The notes under the pieces: model-generated | Database searches by the model: none | Seen by the model: the letters and a program-made list of their open reading frames with translations, nothing else | Told to the model about the DNA's origin: nothing | Assembly: GCA_028554645.1 (NCBI GenBank) | Contig: JAQOOI010000073.1 | Coordinates: forward strand, 1,178,001-1,242,000 | DNA from: Omphalotus guepiniiformis | Lineage: Eukaryota; Basidiomycota; Agaricomycetes; Agaricales; Omphalotaceae | Direction: 5' to 3' | Length of the DNA: 64,000 bases | Shown: positions 46,115-58,113 of the stretch, in pieces | How the letters are laid out: every line of letters begins with the position of its first letter | How positions within the stretch are numbered: the first letter of the stretch is position 1 | Program-made: the position numbers and the translations under genes

Positions 46115-48426
46115 ATGGCAGGCAAAAAAGGGGTAGACGATGAGAAGAGAAGAAAGAAAGGTGATGGGGGGCTGGAGAGAGATGCAGGATATGCGACTGG
46201 GTATGAAACAGATGGAGCCTCGACGAGTGGGAAGCCCAGGACTAAGTTGAAGAAGAAGAGCAAGACGCGCAAGACGTCTGGAGATACGGGTTACGAGACT
46301 GACGATGGATACATGTCTTCAGCTCCCAAGTCCAAGTCAAGATTCTTCAAGCTAGGGAACAAGTCAAAGCCTGACCTCGACGAGCAGATGCGCCCTCAGG
46401 TGGAAATTCCGCCGCCACCACCACCTCTGCCTGTCTTTCGCCTCCCCATTGCTGAAAAATTTGCCAGAACTTTGGGCGATATCAATGCAGGCGCAACGAT
46501 GGTTCCGCCTCTAGGACCTTTGGGCGCTCCAAATGCACCTTCCGCGGTTGTGAGCCCTTCGTCGTTCTCCATACCGTCTTCGGTATTGGGTCCCATGCTC
46601 AACGATGCTGACAAAGAGTCGGCCGACACGCTTGAACCCTCTGAGGCAACCACGTTTAAACGCAACGCAGCCGTGCGTTTCGCTAGCGGTGACAGCAGTG
46701 ACCACAATGGGACTGCCAGCACTGGCTCAATTGCTGGTCATTCTTTCTTCTCAAAGATGACTCCGAGCTCCTCTAGTTCTTCTCCGATATCTACTTCTCC
46801 TCCCAAGCCTAAGATGGTTATATCCCTTCCTATCACTAGGTCCCCGTCGCCTCCGTCTCCGCCCGCGATACAACCTGTGGTAATCCCTAACCTGAATAAA
46901 AGCAGTACAAAACGTGTCCCCGGACCACTCTTCTTACATCGAGTCCCATCAGACCAAGGAAAACTACTTGGCTCCTACTCGAATTCAGGGAATGCCTCTC
47001 CTTCTGAGTGGTCGCCGGCTGGCTCGCCCTTTGTTGTCATTACGCCCAATCCAGCGACATCTTCTCCCACTGTAAGTGGTCGCCCAGGTTTCTTGCGGTC
47101 AGGTACGTTCTTTTTTGTTAATGTCGTTACATTCAACTTACTCACAGATGATATTAAGGTACGGCGAGTAATGGTAATTCTTCCGAGACTGTTACGAGAC
47201 CCCGGCCTTCTCCTTCTCCTCTTACTATCCCCGAAATCTCTCGTTCCCGTTCTCCGGCCGACGATATCTTACCATCTTCTGATTACATTGTACCTTCTCC
47301 CCGGCCGAGTTCTCCGTTTAATCCTCCGAATGCTCTTGCCCACTATGATCTTCCTCCGCCAAGTCCGCCTCCTACTGGTCCATTACCCAGACCACCCAAT
47401 ACTTCACAGAGTCAGCCCGATCTCGTTGGCAGCTCTCGGCAACGTCCGAATTTGGCACCACCTACTAATTCTCCACTCCGTAGTGTTTCGCCTGGAGGTA
47501 CACCGAGACGCGGTCGGGAATCACCATTTCCTACACGGCCTGTCCTACCGAATAGCACATCTGCTAATATCTCACGCTCAGGCAACGGATTTGAGTCTCG
47601 GGTACGGGTGAAGAGGTACAGAGATCTTTATGCAACACCTTCAGGTGGCTGGGACAATGATTCGAGCGACTCACACCGCGAGAACAGTGATCATTATGGT
47701 TCAGAGTTTTCTGTTCAGCAACAACGAGGCGCTATCTTCAGACGGCACGCCACTCAGGCGAGCGGGAATGTTGGGATCAATGTTGAGGAACCGAGCGATG
47801 ACGAAGGGTACGGCGGTGAGGGGTATGGCTATGACGATGCTTCAGATGAGGAGATAAGGAATGTATTAAGCAGGTTTAGGAGTGGGTCTGCCTCGGGGCA
47901 CGTGCGTGGATCGGATAATGAGGGAGAACTTGAGGCTGCATTGGATCGAAGGAGGTCTCTACAGGCTTTGAAAGATAATTTTCTCGATCCTTCTTATTCC
48001 CCTCGTGGTCGGGCGTATGGCAGGGGTCAAAAGGGTCCTGATTCTCGTCAGCGTTCTGCGAGTCCCTCAGCATCCGAAGGGGAATATTCTGAATCTGATG
48101 ATAAATCGCGGTATCCAGATGACGCGATGACCGCTGGACGGACTACGATGTATAGGTTTGATAATGGCAGTCGTGGCGGCACGAGTAGGCGGAGCTTGGA
48201 CTTGGAGTCGTTGTCGGATGGTCGGAGTCGGGCTAGTTTCTTGGATGCGGATAAGAGCGAGCAGGCTCGAGTGAGGTTTATGAAGACAGTGGAGGCGATG
48301 TATGATGAGAATGGGAGAGAGATCACTGGGACGTCGCAAGTAAGACATGGAAGGGGCGCAGTGGCTGCAATTCCTCCTGTACCTAAACTTCCTAAGGCTA
48401 TAGCCCAGCCGAAGGCCTGGTTGTGA
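46115..48426 (+). CDS. Large intrinsically disordered protein, unknown function
   Basis: Begins MAGKKGVDDEKRRKKGDGG. Two near-repeats occur at the N-terminus: DAGYATGYETDG and DTGYETDDGYMSS. Then come basic and Pro/Ser-rich segments with SPSPPSPP-type motifs and EIPPPPPPLPV. One intron (47103-47158, GTACGT to ATTAAG) joins PGFLRSG to TASNGNSSETVTRPRPS; without it the frame turns into an implausible Leu-rich run. The second exon is Ser/Arg/Asp-rich with SDDEGYGGEGYGYDDASDEE and a short conserved-looking helix, ARVRFMKTVEAMYDENGREI, near the end. Stop at 48424-48426; about 750 residues. No enzyme domain was seen. The many SP and RS motifs suggest kinase targets (inference). Confidence 0.75.
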
Positions 48427-49094
48427 TCTATTTTCAAGATAATGATGCGGACTTGCTTTGCTTTCTTCTTGGGTTTCTTGTTCTTGAACTCTTTTTTCCT
48501 TTGGGGAGGTTTACCTACAAAGATCCTTGCGTGATATTCTCTGCTGTATTCCTTCTTTTTGCCTTCCCCACACTCTTTTTACCATATTATGTGATGTGTG
48601 ATCGCCGATATTTCATATATGTACAACTCCTCCTACATTCTTGCACACGTTAGTATACATCGCTAGCTGGTGCTACGCGTCCCTTCCTTGGTTTCTCCCA
48701 CTAGATTCAGTGTAAGTATTTGATACTTTCCTTTACGGTCAACGCGTATCTTATTTACATACCCGTAAGCATGTATATATAGTGCATATCATACTCTTGA
48801 TTTGAATTATCCAGCCTACATCATTCTTGGCAGATCTTGTGTTTGAAGAGCTATTAAGTATCCTTTTGCTACGCGCTGGGAAGTCAAAGCAATGTCATGT
48901 TAACACCGCCGCCACTGGACACTCAACATGGGATCCCCGTCCGACGGTCACTATAGCTAAGCATTCACTAGACTCATTGCTTCGCGAAGGATTCATGACA
49001 AAACTCTGCATTTCATCCTGTCGATTTACACTTTGTCGTACTGTATTTTCTACGCCCCTCTATCATGATATAGAAATTGCGATGTGAAGTACTT
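48427..49094. other. Intergenic region between convergent genes
   Basis: 3' flanks of the disordered-protein gene and the GH1 gene. T-rich to about 48620, then unique sequence. No gene supported. Confidence 0.5.
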
Positions 49095-52010
49095 TTACTG
49101 TTTGTGTGACTTGAAGAACTCCGCTGAAGCCGTGATGCAACATGGTCAGAAAAGTTTCAGTTTATACACTCAGGGACGAATGAACTTACATAGGGCAAGT
49201 GCTGACCTCTTGTACACACGGTCCAAAGTAGGGGATGTGTAATTCACGTACTGAATTCCGAAGCTGATTGAGAACAGATAGTGTACGGTCAGTCAATTGC
49301 AGCAGTTTCTAGTTTTCGAGCACACTTACCGGGCACTCACTCCGGCGCTCCACTCGATGTTGTCGACCATAGCTGAAAGGAAATGATTAGAATGGGCTAT
49401 GCAACGATTTTTGTGGACGTACACCATGCAAAGGCACCTGCTATTGGAAGGTTGTCTTCGTGGATCGAGAGTAACAGTTGACCGAGGAAGGTCATAAAAT
49501 AATCTAAAGAAAAAAGTTTGATGCTGAGTATATGCGGTCCATCGTTTGAAAAAGGAGTAACTCGCTCGTCCGTGAAACATCTTCAGTGAGTATTGGCAAC
49601 TGACGTGGAGTCCTCAAACCTTCGAAAGGCTCCGTGAAACCGAACTCTGACAGGTACTTGAAGGACAGATCAGAATCAGTTCATACAAGTGTTAGCAACA
49701 GAATAGGGCATACAATTTTATCGGTTGGCCACCTCTTATAATACTCTTTCATCAGATCCCTCAACTGAACAGGGGTACCCTGCAGCCATGCAGTCAGTGG
49801 GTCTCCGTACCACCCAGCGGCCCAACCGTTCGTATCAACAAGCTGAACCTGATGACACGTAGGCCAAAGTGGGTGGGTTCTGTTGTCCACGCAGGCAGAG
49901 AGACCACCGGGAAGAAGAGGTTCAGAGACAAATTGACGGCGGTACGCGTCGATAGCGAAGAAGTCGGCCGAGCCCTTGATCGGAGTCATTTTTCACAAAG
50001 TGAGGTAGACACAATACGATACGTACCCTTGATGTCAGCCTTCTCCTCCTCTGTCAATCGGGGTAGGTACTCTGGAGGGAGTGTATCCTTAAGTAATTGA
50101 GGCCAGTCGCCAGTTTTGTAGACGGGATCAGCGAAGATCGCGATGTTGAAGGCTACGTGACGTTCAGAAGCGAGCTCATCTTCAGTATTGTTACTTCGCC
50201 AGGGCAAAGGGCTATAAAGAAGACAGAGCCATCAATATGTGTAGACTTGCTGAGACGCGGACAACTCACACGTAGTCGGCGCTTTTGAAAGCAATCTCGC
50301 CGACAATGTTCATTTCACGGAAGGCTTTCGAGCAGATTAGAACACATGAAAGACATCTGGTTTAGAGAATTAATTGCTCACCTTTCACAGCTCCAGCATG
50401 AGCTTTGACTATTACGAAAAAAAATTAGCTCTGATTCTGCCTAATGAACGTTGTGCTCACGAAGGTGATAGGAACATATGTAAGGAGCTGTAGATGCGTT
50501 TACTCCTGGTGCAAAAGTCACGTCTAAAAACCAAGGCAAGATCAGTGATGCACAGCAGAACATGACTGAGGTTCGTATATTCACCGAACGGATAGCCTGC
50601 GATCTGCCCACAAGCACCCACTGGCTCGTTAAATGTGTACCTAGGAAAAGATTATGGTTAGTTCAATGACACAACATACTGGAAAGGCTTTCATAGACCA
50701 TGTCTTAACGGTACCGTTATACGCTGTGAAGACCGTCTTCGCGTAGCTAAGAGTCGCGTTTGAATCATATGCAATGGGTCGACATCACACGAGATAACTC
50801 ACTGAATGAAATCGTTGACAATGCTGGGTGAAGTGAATCCTCCATAGTAGGCTTGCAACGCGAGAGGTGTATCCCAGTGGACTGAGAGAATTAAATCACA
50901 GGCGGAATAACTACTTGGGAAATTATCACTCACAAAGAGTCACTACCGGTGCAACGCCTGCTTGATTGTGATAGTTAATGACTAGTAGTAGAAGATTGTC
51001 AAAGCCAATATTGAAGAGTCCACTGTCTGAGACTGACCATCACGGTAATGATCAATCCCTTGTTGATTAATGGGTGAATCAGCTGTTCCAAACGGGAGAA
51101 TACGTGGCCATGAAATACTGCCTTGAATTGTGAGCAAAAACACACCCTGTTGGCCATTCACCAACCAGGAAGTTCACTTACGAGAATGAGTGAGCATTCA
51201 ATCCTAGTGCAGCCACTCGGTCTACGTCAACTTTGTAAAGGAAGTAGTGGAGATCTACAACGTCAGCTTTGAGAGAGAATCTTCGTCAGTGGAAGCATAA
51301 ACCTCATTGAACAAATCAGACGTACCGGTTGTATTGTCGGCGGTTCCAGCGTGTTGGCGGTTCTCCCTGCAAAAAAGCAACCACATCAATCATGCTATCT
51401 TGCATCGCACTAGGGATCTCACCAATCCCATATACTGGGGCCCTTTCCTTCGTTTTTAACGGCCCCTTCAACTTGGTATGCCGCTGTCGCGACACCCATT
51501 AAGAATCCTTCAGGCAACTTCAAATTGGGTAAAATGTCTTTTGGCTCAGGAGCGAACCAAGAAGGATAGAGTGCAGGAGGTGAAGATGGGAGGGTCACGG
51601 GGCCAGTTGGTGTAACCGTAGTGGTGAACGGCGGAGGGGTGACCGTACCCACCTGGAAGGACAATTAAACTGGACTCTTCGCACAGAAATGGCTGATGAA
51701 CACTCACAATATCCCAGAGCCGAGAGAGGCCTGCGTCAGAGAAATCTTTGGGTACAGATCCAGGTTCGGGAAACGAGACATTCCCTTGGGATTGAGGTAA
51801 GATACAAGTGGGTAGGACCAACGGTGTAAATGGATTGTCGTTTGCAGATGTCGGAGCAGTGAGCGCAGAGCTCGTGAAGCTCGGAGCTGAACTTTGCGCT
51901 GGAGTGCCAGATATCAGTGTACTGGATGCAGAAGCCCAGGCCGTCAGATTTTGAGACAAGGCTTGCGCAAAATACACAGCCAGCAGGAGAAGGGGTTTTA
52001 GACCGAACAT
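49095..52010 (-). CDS. Secreted GH1 beta-glucosidase-like enzyme
   Basis: Retaining beta-glycosidase, probably acting on beta-glucosides outside the cell. The signal peptide is [21 protein letters not shown] Ser/Thr/Pro-rich stretch with [20 protein letters not shown] follows to about residue 150. The GH1 domain opens with [16 protein letters not shown] and GKGPSIWDW, then [13 protein letters not shown]. The acid/base Glu is in [12 protein letters not shown]; the nucleophile is most likely the Glu of [13 protein letters not shown], in place of the classical TENG context. Downstream are [14 protein letters not shown] and [15 protein letters not shown]. After a last intron it ends SEFFKSHKQ with TAA at 49095-49097. 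More than a dozen exons of 40-250 bases. The N-terminal extension is longer than in intracellular GH1 enzymes. Family firm, substrate inferred. Confidence 0.88.
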
Positions 52011-53070
52011 TGCTGCACTCGAGCATTCCGGACTGGCCTCATTTTAAGATCAGAGAGACCAGCAATGATCACATACGTTGATAGTAAATATGCGAACTCG
52101 GGGTGTGCGAGTCTATCAAATGACCTCAAGAACCATGAACCAAGTGACCCCGCTGATATTATGGAATTCTTCTAAACAGACCCACAGGCTCAAACGGTCC
52201 GGCGAAGTTCGATACAAAGACCGTATATTCCAAGAGGTAAAAGAAGCTGATATTTCAGCTGGTTTTGAACATGCTCAATTTCTGCTCAGCACGGCTCGAT
52301 AGATAGTCAGATTGAAATGATACTCCCCTAGCCCCGCCTGTCCACAAGTTGAGATTCGGTACCGGTCATGACGGGTGTGATTCAAATTGTCTTACTCCCT
52401 GTAACGCCGGACTCGTCGAACGAACTTGCACAATACATGTCCGTGAATTTTTGGGGAAGTTCAACTTTGAGGTGTATTTGGAAGAGTTTTCCGCGCTTTA
52501 TTTATTTACAGTATACTCAGACTGAACAACACAACGGTTGCACGTGATGCTAAAGCTTTTCACTGACAGTGATTAAGTTCTGAATCTTCGGAGGATTTTT
52601 CATGCATGCTGGAACTGTGCTGGAATCAGTCTGGAAGTGTAGTATGTAGTATGCAGCATAAGGTGCGTGCTATTTCACTTTGGAGCGTTGTTAGCTGAGT
52701 TTGCAACTTAGCTAGGACTGCGCAGAAGCTACTTAGTACTATGGCAGTTCTTTTATTATTCGGAACTAAATCGACGTTCAGACCCTACATGGGACGAATT
52801 CATTGATGCTTTTGTTTTCGACTTTGGCAGCGTACACATAGCCTGTCTGGCCAGTTACTCAATGTCCTTGTGAACGCCGTCATGGCTCAAATATTCCTCC
52901 TTAGCGCCGCCCCTATCGTGTGTAACCTGATCTAGGCGCTCCTGTTCCCAATTCTCAATGAAAGCTATGCTAACAGCTATGGCACAGAAGCAATCAGCCT
53001 TCCAAATGACACGAGGGTCACTCTGTTCATCATAGCAAGCGCCGGTCTTTTTCTCAGTCCAACTTCCACC
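52011..53070. promoter_or_regulatory. Divergent intergenic region
   Basis: Between the GH1 start (-) and the DUF6535 gene (+). Should hold both promoters. An open frame at 52078-52302 lacks any support. Confidence 0.4.
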
Positions 53071-55356
53071 ATGGTGTGTGCCGTACAGTGCTCATCCTCT
53101 GTAGTCGCTAATCATGGTCTAGTTACCTATACGAAAAACCGAAAATGAACAATCAGTACCACCTCCAGATGCGTATAATGTGCCGCCACCCTCTGCGAAT
53201 GAGAATAGCAATACAGGTCGGTTAGACGAGTCAGAGCCTCGCCCTTGGGATTTTCAGGTATACAACGAATTCTTTCATTTTAGACCGCCTTTAAAGGGAA
53301 ATCCTTGGGAAAATCTCCGGAGAGCTGTAGACAAGTACGACGAGGATATGTGCAAAGGCTGGAGGGAAGACTGCGACACAATGCTTGTCTTCGCCGGTCT
53401 TTTTTCTGCTGCAGTCACCGCGTTCTGTGCCGAGACGTATCAGACCCTTTCACCGGACCACATTTCAGATAATGCTGCCATACTATTCCACATTTCCCGT
53501 CAGCTAGCGAACTCTAGCTTAGGCGCCGTTGAAAATCCAAACGCTATCGCAGACGGGTTTGTACCCGCGTCGCGTGACGTTCAAATAAACTGCCTCTACT
53601 TCGTCAGCCTCACCCTCGCCCTCTCTGTTTCCTTCGTCTGCTTGCTTTGCAAGCAATGGCTTCGTGAATATCAGAGGGATCTTGTCCTCGCACCACACCT
53701 TGCACCGGGACTTCGTCAGTTTCGATATGACGGTCTCATGGCATGGGGTGTGCCACAGATATTAGCGTCCCTTCCCTTCTTTCTTCAAACAGCGCTATTA
53801 TGCTTCTTTGGAGGCCTTCTCCTTCAGCTCTGGGGATTGCACCACGTTGTGGCTGCTTCAGCGACAGTCTTTGTCGGAATTACTGTTGTTTTGGTCCTTA
53901 TCACTACTGTTGCACCATCTCTTTACCTCGCTAATTCTCGTTGGTGGACACGTGAGAGTGAGGACAGTGACAGTGCTCCCAAAGTCCCTGAGTCCCGGTT
54001 TGATTATGTCCCATTCAGGTCACCCCAATCATGGATTCGGGAATCTTGTCGCCTTGTTTCTTGACCGGAGCAAGTTCAACGGCTCCTTCCAGTGGTCGTC
54101 TTTAGACCAGGCCTATATGTCAAAACAACACTTTCGCACACAGACCACCTCAGTCTTTCTGGCTTGCTGTTGGATATGGGAGAATCTGAAACAATATCCA
54201 GATATTCGACCAAGCTTCGTATTACCATTTTGCAATAACGTTCGTAGGCGTGACTTGTCTCCTTTCATGACTAGCACAGATTGCTATCAGGATGGTATAG
54301 ATGCTCTATTGGACAATCGCGAGTGTCTTGACCAGGTATCGACACACTACATGCTCGAGTTACATATACGATGTTGTTATCATGGTTTACGCAATAAGGA
54401 CTGGTCCACGACTATGCACAACTTTGAGCAACTCAGCCAAGCTATATTTGACGTAAATTCGTTTTCAGGTATTTTCAAGGTTTCTGCAATCATCCCAAGC
54501 ACTGACTAAGTTACTTACCACAGAGACTGATCGCCACATGGCATCTATGCAGATTGCTCTTCTTATTCGAGCATCTTTTCTCCCCCTGCTTAGAGAGTTT
54601 CCTGTAGAGTTGGATGCCACGAGCCTCTGGACAGATTGGTTCGTTTGTGCCGCTCATGTAGACAACTTTCATTTCCCTGCAGTAGACCGCGTTCTTGCTG
54701 CAGTTGGAATTGCTCTATCTTCACATATACAAACTGACCACTCTGAGTCTCTAATAGCATTAGTAGATGCTGTCCAACGTGAACTCCGTCGTTTCAAGGA
54801 CAGCGCTAATGCCGTCGCAGCAGTCACACCCCGCTTCCCGCTTTCCCTGTTCGAGATAATCGATGTTGTACTGCCAGAACTGGAAAGGCGAACGGTCGCT
54901 CTAGGTCGAAGTACTGAAGACGCGGTTAACGTCTTTACTGTGTGGCGCCGGGATGCCAGGCAAGCAGCCGCGTTCTTTACGAGGGTCGCAGAAGGTTTCT
55001 ACGACGAAAGAGAACGCAGCGCTAGAAGCACTCAAGAAAATAGTCCACCTTCAGCCGAAGAACCAACTCAGAACACGCAGCAGGCAAACCAGTCAACAGT
55101 ATCTAGCGCGGGTAATACGCCATTGCAGAGTGGCAGCGAAGACCACGAGTCTACAGCCGCACCATCCGTTTTGGTAGCCGGGGACGAGCAGCCAACCACA
55201 CAGGAGGGAACGTCGCCAAAGGACAGCAGCGAAGTAGGGGTAATTGTGTTGGCAACTTCAGGTGCAGAAGCATCCGGGCAATGGGCATCTAGAAGTACGG
55301 GGCCTGCGCATGATGAAGAACCTGAAGAGTGGATTGCGCCGGAAGATATGGTTTAG
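53071..55356 (+). CDS. DUF6535-domain membrane protein with an apparent frameshift
   Basis: Family very common in mushroom genomes, function unknown. After an uncertain first exon (candidate ATG 53071, donor GTGTGT, acceptor GTCTAG at about 53122), the protein reads DFQVYNEFFHFRPP, then WREDCDTMLVFAGLFSAAVT, the DUF6535 start with its first membrane segment. Further helices are YFVSLTLALSVSFVCLLCK and two more in 53760-53930. It then reads FDYVPFRSPQSWI, where the first frame soon stops at 54062. The continuation NLVALFLDRSKFNGSF is in the +1 frame, so one base appears inserted near 54031-54045. It then runs on through an intron (about 54470-54523) to a Ser/Thr/Glu-rich tail ending PEEWIAPEDMV at 55356. 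No short intron explains the shift, so it is either a disabled allele or an assembly error. Confidence 0.72.
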
Positions 55357-56340
55357 CATGTTGTCTTGCTAGCATGGCCCCGGTCGCAACGGTAGATCTA
55401 GTTCAACGAGCTTGAAACCAGCACCGTTTGAGATCCACTCTTATGGTGCCGCACATCTATGAATGTATTGTATTTTCTTGGTCTCATTTCATTTAATGCT
55501 TCATGTCCTCTGCGAAGGTAGGAGGGATGATGCTGGTATTTGTTGAACATTGGAAGTTCAGGCGTACTATCTGGAGCAGGCTAGGACTTATACTCTTTAT
55601 TTTATTTTATTTTATTTAAATTCTTGTGTAACCGCTAGCAGGGAAGTCTAAAAGTACCAAGGCGCGTCTAGGACTTATACATCTACGCACAAACGTCAAA
55701 TCAGCGACATTTCGTTGAATTTCAACGGCAAATGGACACACCTGAACTGAGCTTGGAAGCATGAGATAGGATCGAATCTTGAGGAAGGATGAGACCGTGG
55801 GGATTCAAATATACATTCAGGCTTGCAACCACCGTCGTCCCGAGCGAGTATCTTACCAGAGCAAGTGCTTTCAACGTAAAGATGTGATAGAACTTGCGAA
55901 TCAACGAGCGTTTCTACTCAATAGTCTTCATACCGTCACGCCTTTCCGCTTGGGTAGGCTTGGGCACTAACTACCTTCTTTGATCGTGATATTGATTCGG
56001 AAGTTCCTTTTCCTTCGTGAACAGTCTTTGTTTACATGGTTAGCACTTGAATCTGTGCTCAGATCAGCCTATCTTCATTGGCAATGGGACTCAGATGGAC
56101 AAGAACACTTCACCTCATTTGCGGACGAACGATATAACGCGAGTCTGTGCACTGCACTTCAAGGAAACATCGGGCATGCATCGGTTTCATTGCTTGGGCA
56201 ATGGCATTGATGGTTTGGGCAAAGAAACTCCGTCTCTATCCTACGTAAGTAGTACACCTCTTCGTCCAACTTCGTGTTCACATGGTATCGCATCTAGTAG
56301 TAGTGATTTGACGTCCATCAAGAAATTTTCAGCCTCATGA
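55357..56340. other. Intergenic region
   Basis: No gene supported. Contains a short TTTTA-type microsatellite at 55597-55617. Overlapping small frames at 55722-56340 occur on both strands and are not convincing. Confidence 0.5.
55597..55617. repeat. (TTTTA)n microsatellite
   Basis: About four uninterrupted units of a five-base repeat. Confidence 0.85.
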
Positions 56341-56391
56341 TATAAGAGGAGCATAGCCCTTGCTTGGACTCGGATACCCCAAGACCGTACC
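56341..56391 (+). promoter_or_regulatory. TATA box and 5' leader of paralogue B
   Basis: TATAAG at 56341-56346, about 46 bases before the ATG. The whole stretch is similar to 28600-28644 in front of paralogue A. Confidence 0.7.
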
Positions 56392-57977
56392 ATGACTGTT
56401 ATTGGCGACTCCGCCATCGTGGATGACCAAGATGCCTCCGTTCAATACACTGGGACTTGGGGGAAGGCTGGCGTTGCTGAAGAATTCAGAAGTACAACCA
56501 GTTTTCCCCAGGTGACAGGAGCATCGTTGTCTTTATCATTCGTTGGTCTGTATTCACCTATGCTATGCGACGCTGAAAGTGCTCAGATATCTAAATGCGT
56601 TTTACATAGGTACATCCATTCAAACATATGTGACTTATACTGGTGGTCCGACGGTCTTCATGTCTATCGACGATGGTACCTTTACCGCAACATTTGAGCG
56701 ACCCCAGTCAGCGAATGCGCCTGATATAAACCCTGGTGATCCAATTCACAACCAGCCATTGTGGACAGACCCTCCAATTCTCTCTGATGGCCCTCACACT
56801 CTTTTCATCAATTCAACTTCGGATCCAATTGCTGGCACAATTTTCATGGACTATTTCATCTATACAATATCAGCTCATACACCTCTACAGGACAAGAGTT
56901 TATTTGTCGATGATCGCGATTCAAGGATACGCTATGGGGACGGATGGGGACAGTTTGGTACCGACCCCGATTTTATGCATACTACTTTGGGGAGCAGCAA
57001 AAGTGGGAACAATTTCGTGTATGCATTTCAAGGTCTGTCTCTTTTTACTTTTGGGGTCAGTTTTTGAGAATTTTTCTCAGGTATTGGAATAAGCATGTAT
57101 GGTGGTTTTTTAAACGCCTCTGCAGATCAGATGGTGCAGGCCAGTATGGTGATTGACGACCGCTCTCCTATCATTTTCGCCCCGGGTCCTCAAACGCAGG
57201 CCGTTGCCCACAATTATCAATACTTCAGCGTGGATGATTTGGAGCAAGGTAATCACACGATGACTGTTACCGCGTTGAACGATCATACTGTCTGGGTGGA
57301 CTACCTTTTGGTTATACCTGGAAATGTCTCTTTGTTGACCTCGGAGCGCTCTACGTTCTCCTCTGCTATCTCTACACCGTCAGTTAGTACATCTTCGGAG
57401 CGCTTTACTTCCTCCTCTTCTACATCTGCGCCATCATCTGGTGCATCATCGGATGGCTCGACTTCCTCCTCTGCTTTGTCTGCGGCATCAGCCAGTACAT
57501 CATCAACTACACCCCCGGTGAACAAGCACTCATCATCATCGAAGGCCTCTTTGGGGATCATTATCGGAGGGACTGTGGGTGGCATCGTTGGGCTGGCGAT
57601 TATACTAAGCATACTACTGCTTTGGATGAGGCAAAGAAGACGACCTCTAATATCACCGCGTACGTTCCATGACTTTAGCGACCTTTCGGACACACTCATG
57701 TATCATGTCTTCAATAGGAAGGTCTCGGGGCACGCACGATGTCACCCCATATCCATTTACTGGCCTCTCTATCATGCCACCTCGCAAAAATGATATGGCA
57801 TCTGTATCACAAGGCTACCGATCAGCAGACGCACCGCTCTCTTTGACTCTGTCCATGCCGTCTTCTTCTTCGTGGACCCAGCATGGAAATGTTGACGGCT
57901 CGAGGAATCCTTTCGATGATACTGCTACTGGGGTTCGCTTTTCACGTCCACCACCTACATATAGTGATACTTTATAA
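56392..57977 (+). CDS. Single-pass membrane protein with two beta-sandwich-like repeats, paralogue B
   Basis: Close relative of the gene at 28645-30176, sharing MTVIGDSAIVDDQDASVQYT, the second repeat LFVDDRDSRIRYGDGWGQFG and DHTVWVDYLLVIPGNVSLL. Introns are at 56546-56609 (GTCTGT to ACATAG), about 57033-57081 (GTCTGT to TCTCAG) and about 57660-57718. The stalk is longer than in A, with repeated Ser/Thr blocks (57340-57510), followed by a membrane segment (TVGGIVGLAIILSILLLWM) and a tail ending RFSRPPPTYSDTL with stop at 57975-57977. No signal peptide was seen at the first ATG. Skipping the last intron would give a short alternative tail. It ends 136 bases from the convergent RdRP-helicase gene. 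Function unknown. Confidence 0.8.
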
Positions 57978-58113
57978 TTTTGAATGCCTCGCCTTTCGAT
58001 CCCCAAAATGCAAACGGCTCACTTGGGCTGTTGCTAGTAAATCGGCTGTGCATATATCAAAGTGGAGTGAGAACAGTGGACAGGATGCACATCAGAGGTA
58101 CGTTACACGCATA

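Noticed and set aside
47103..47611. Leu/Arg-rich continuation of the frame that starts at 46115
   Set aside because: It arises from reading through the intron at 47103-47158. The spliced frame gives a Ser/Pro-rich continuation consistent with the rest of the protein.
52078..52302. Small gene in the divergent region between GH1 and DUF6535
   Set aside because: A single 74-codon frame with no motif, no splice partner and no similar copy.
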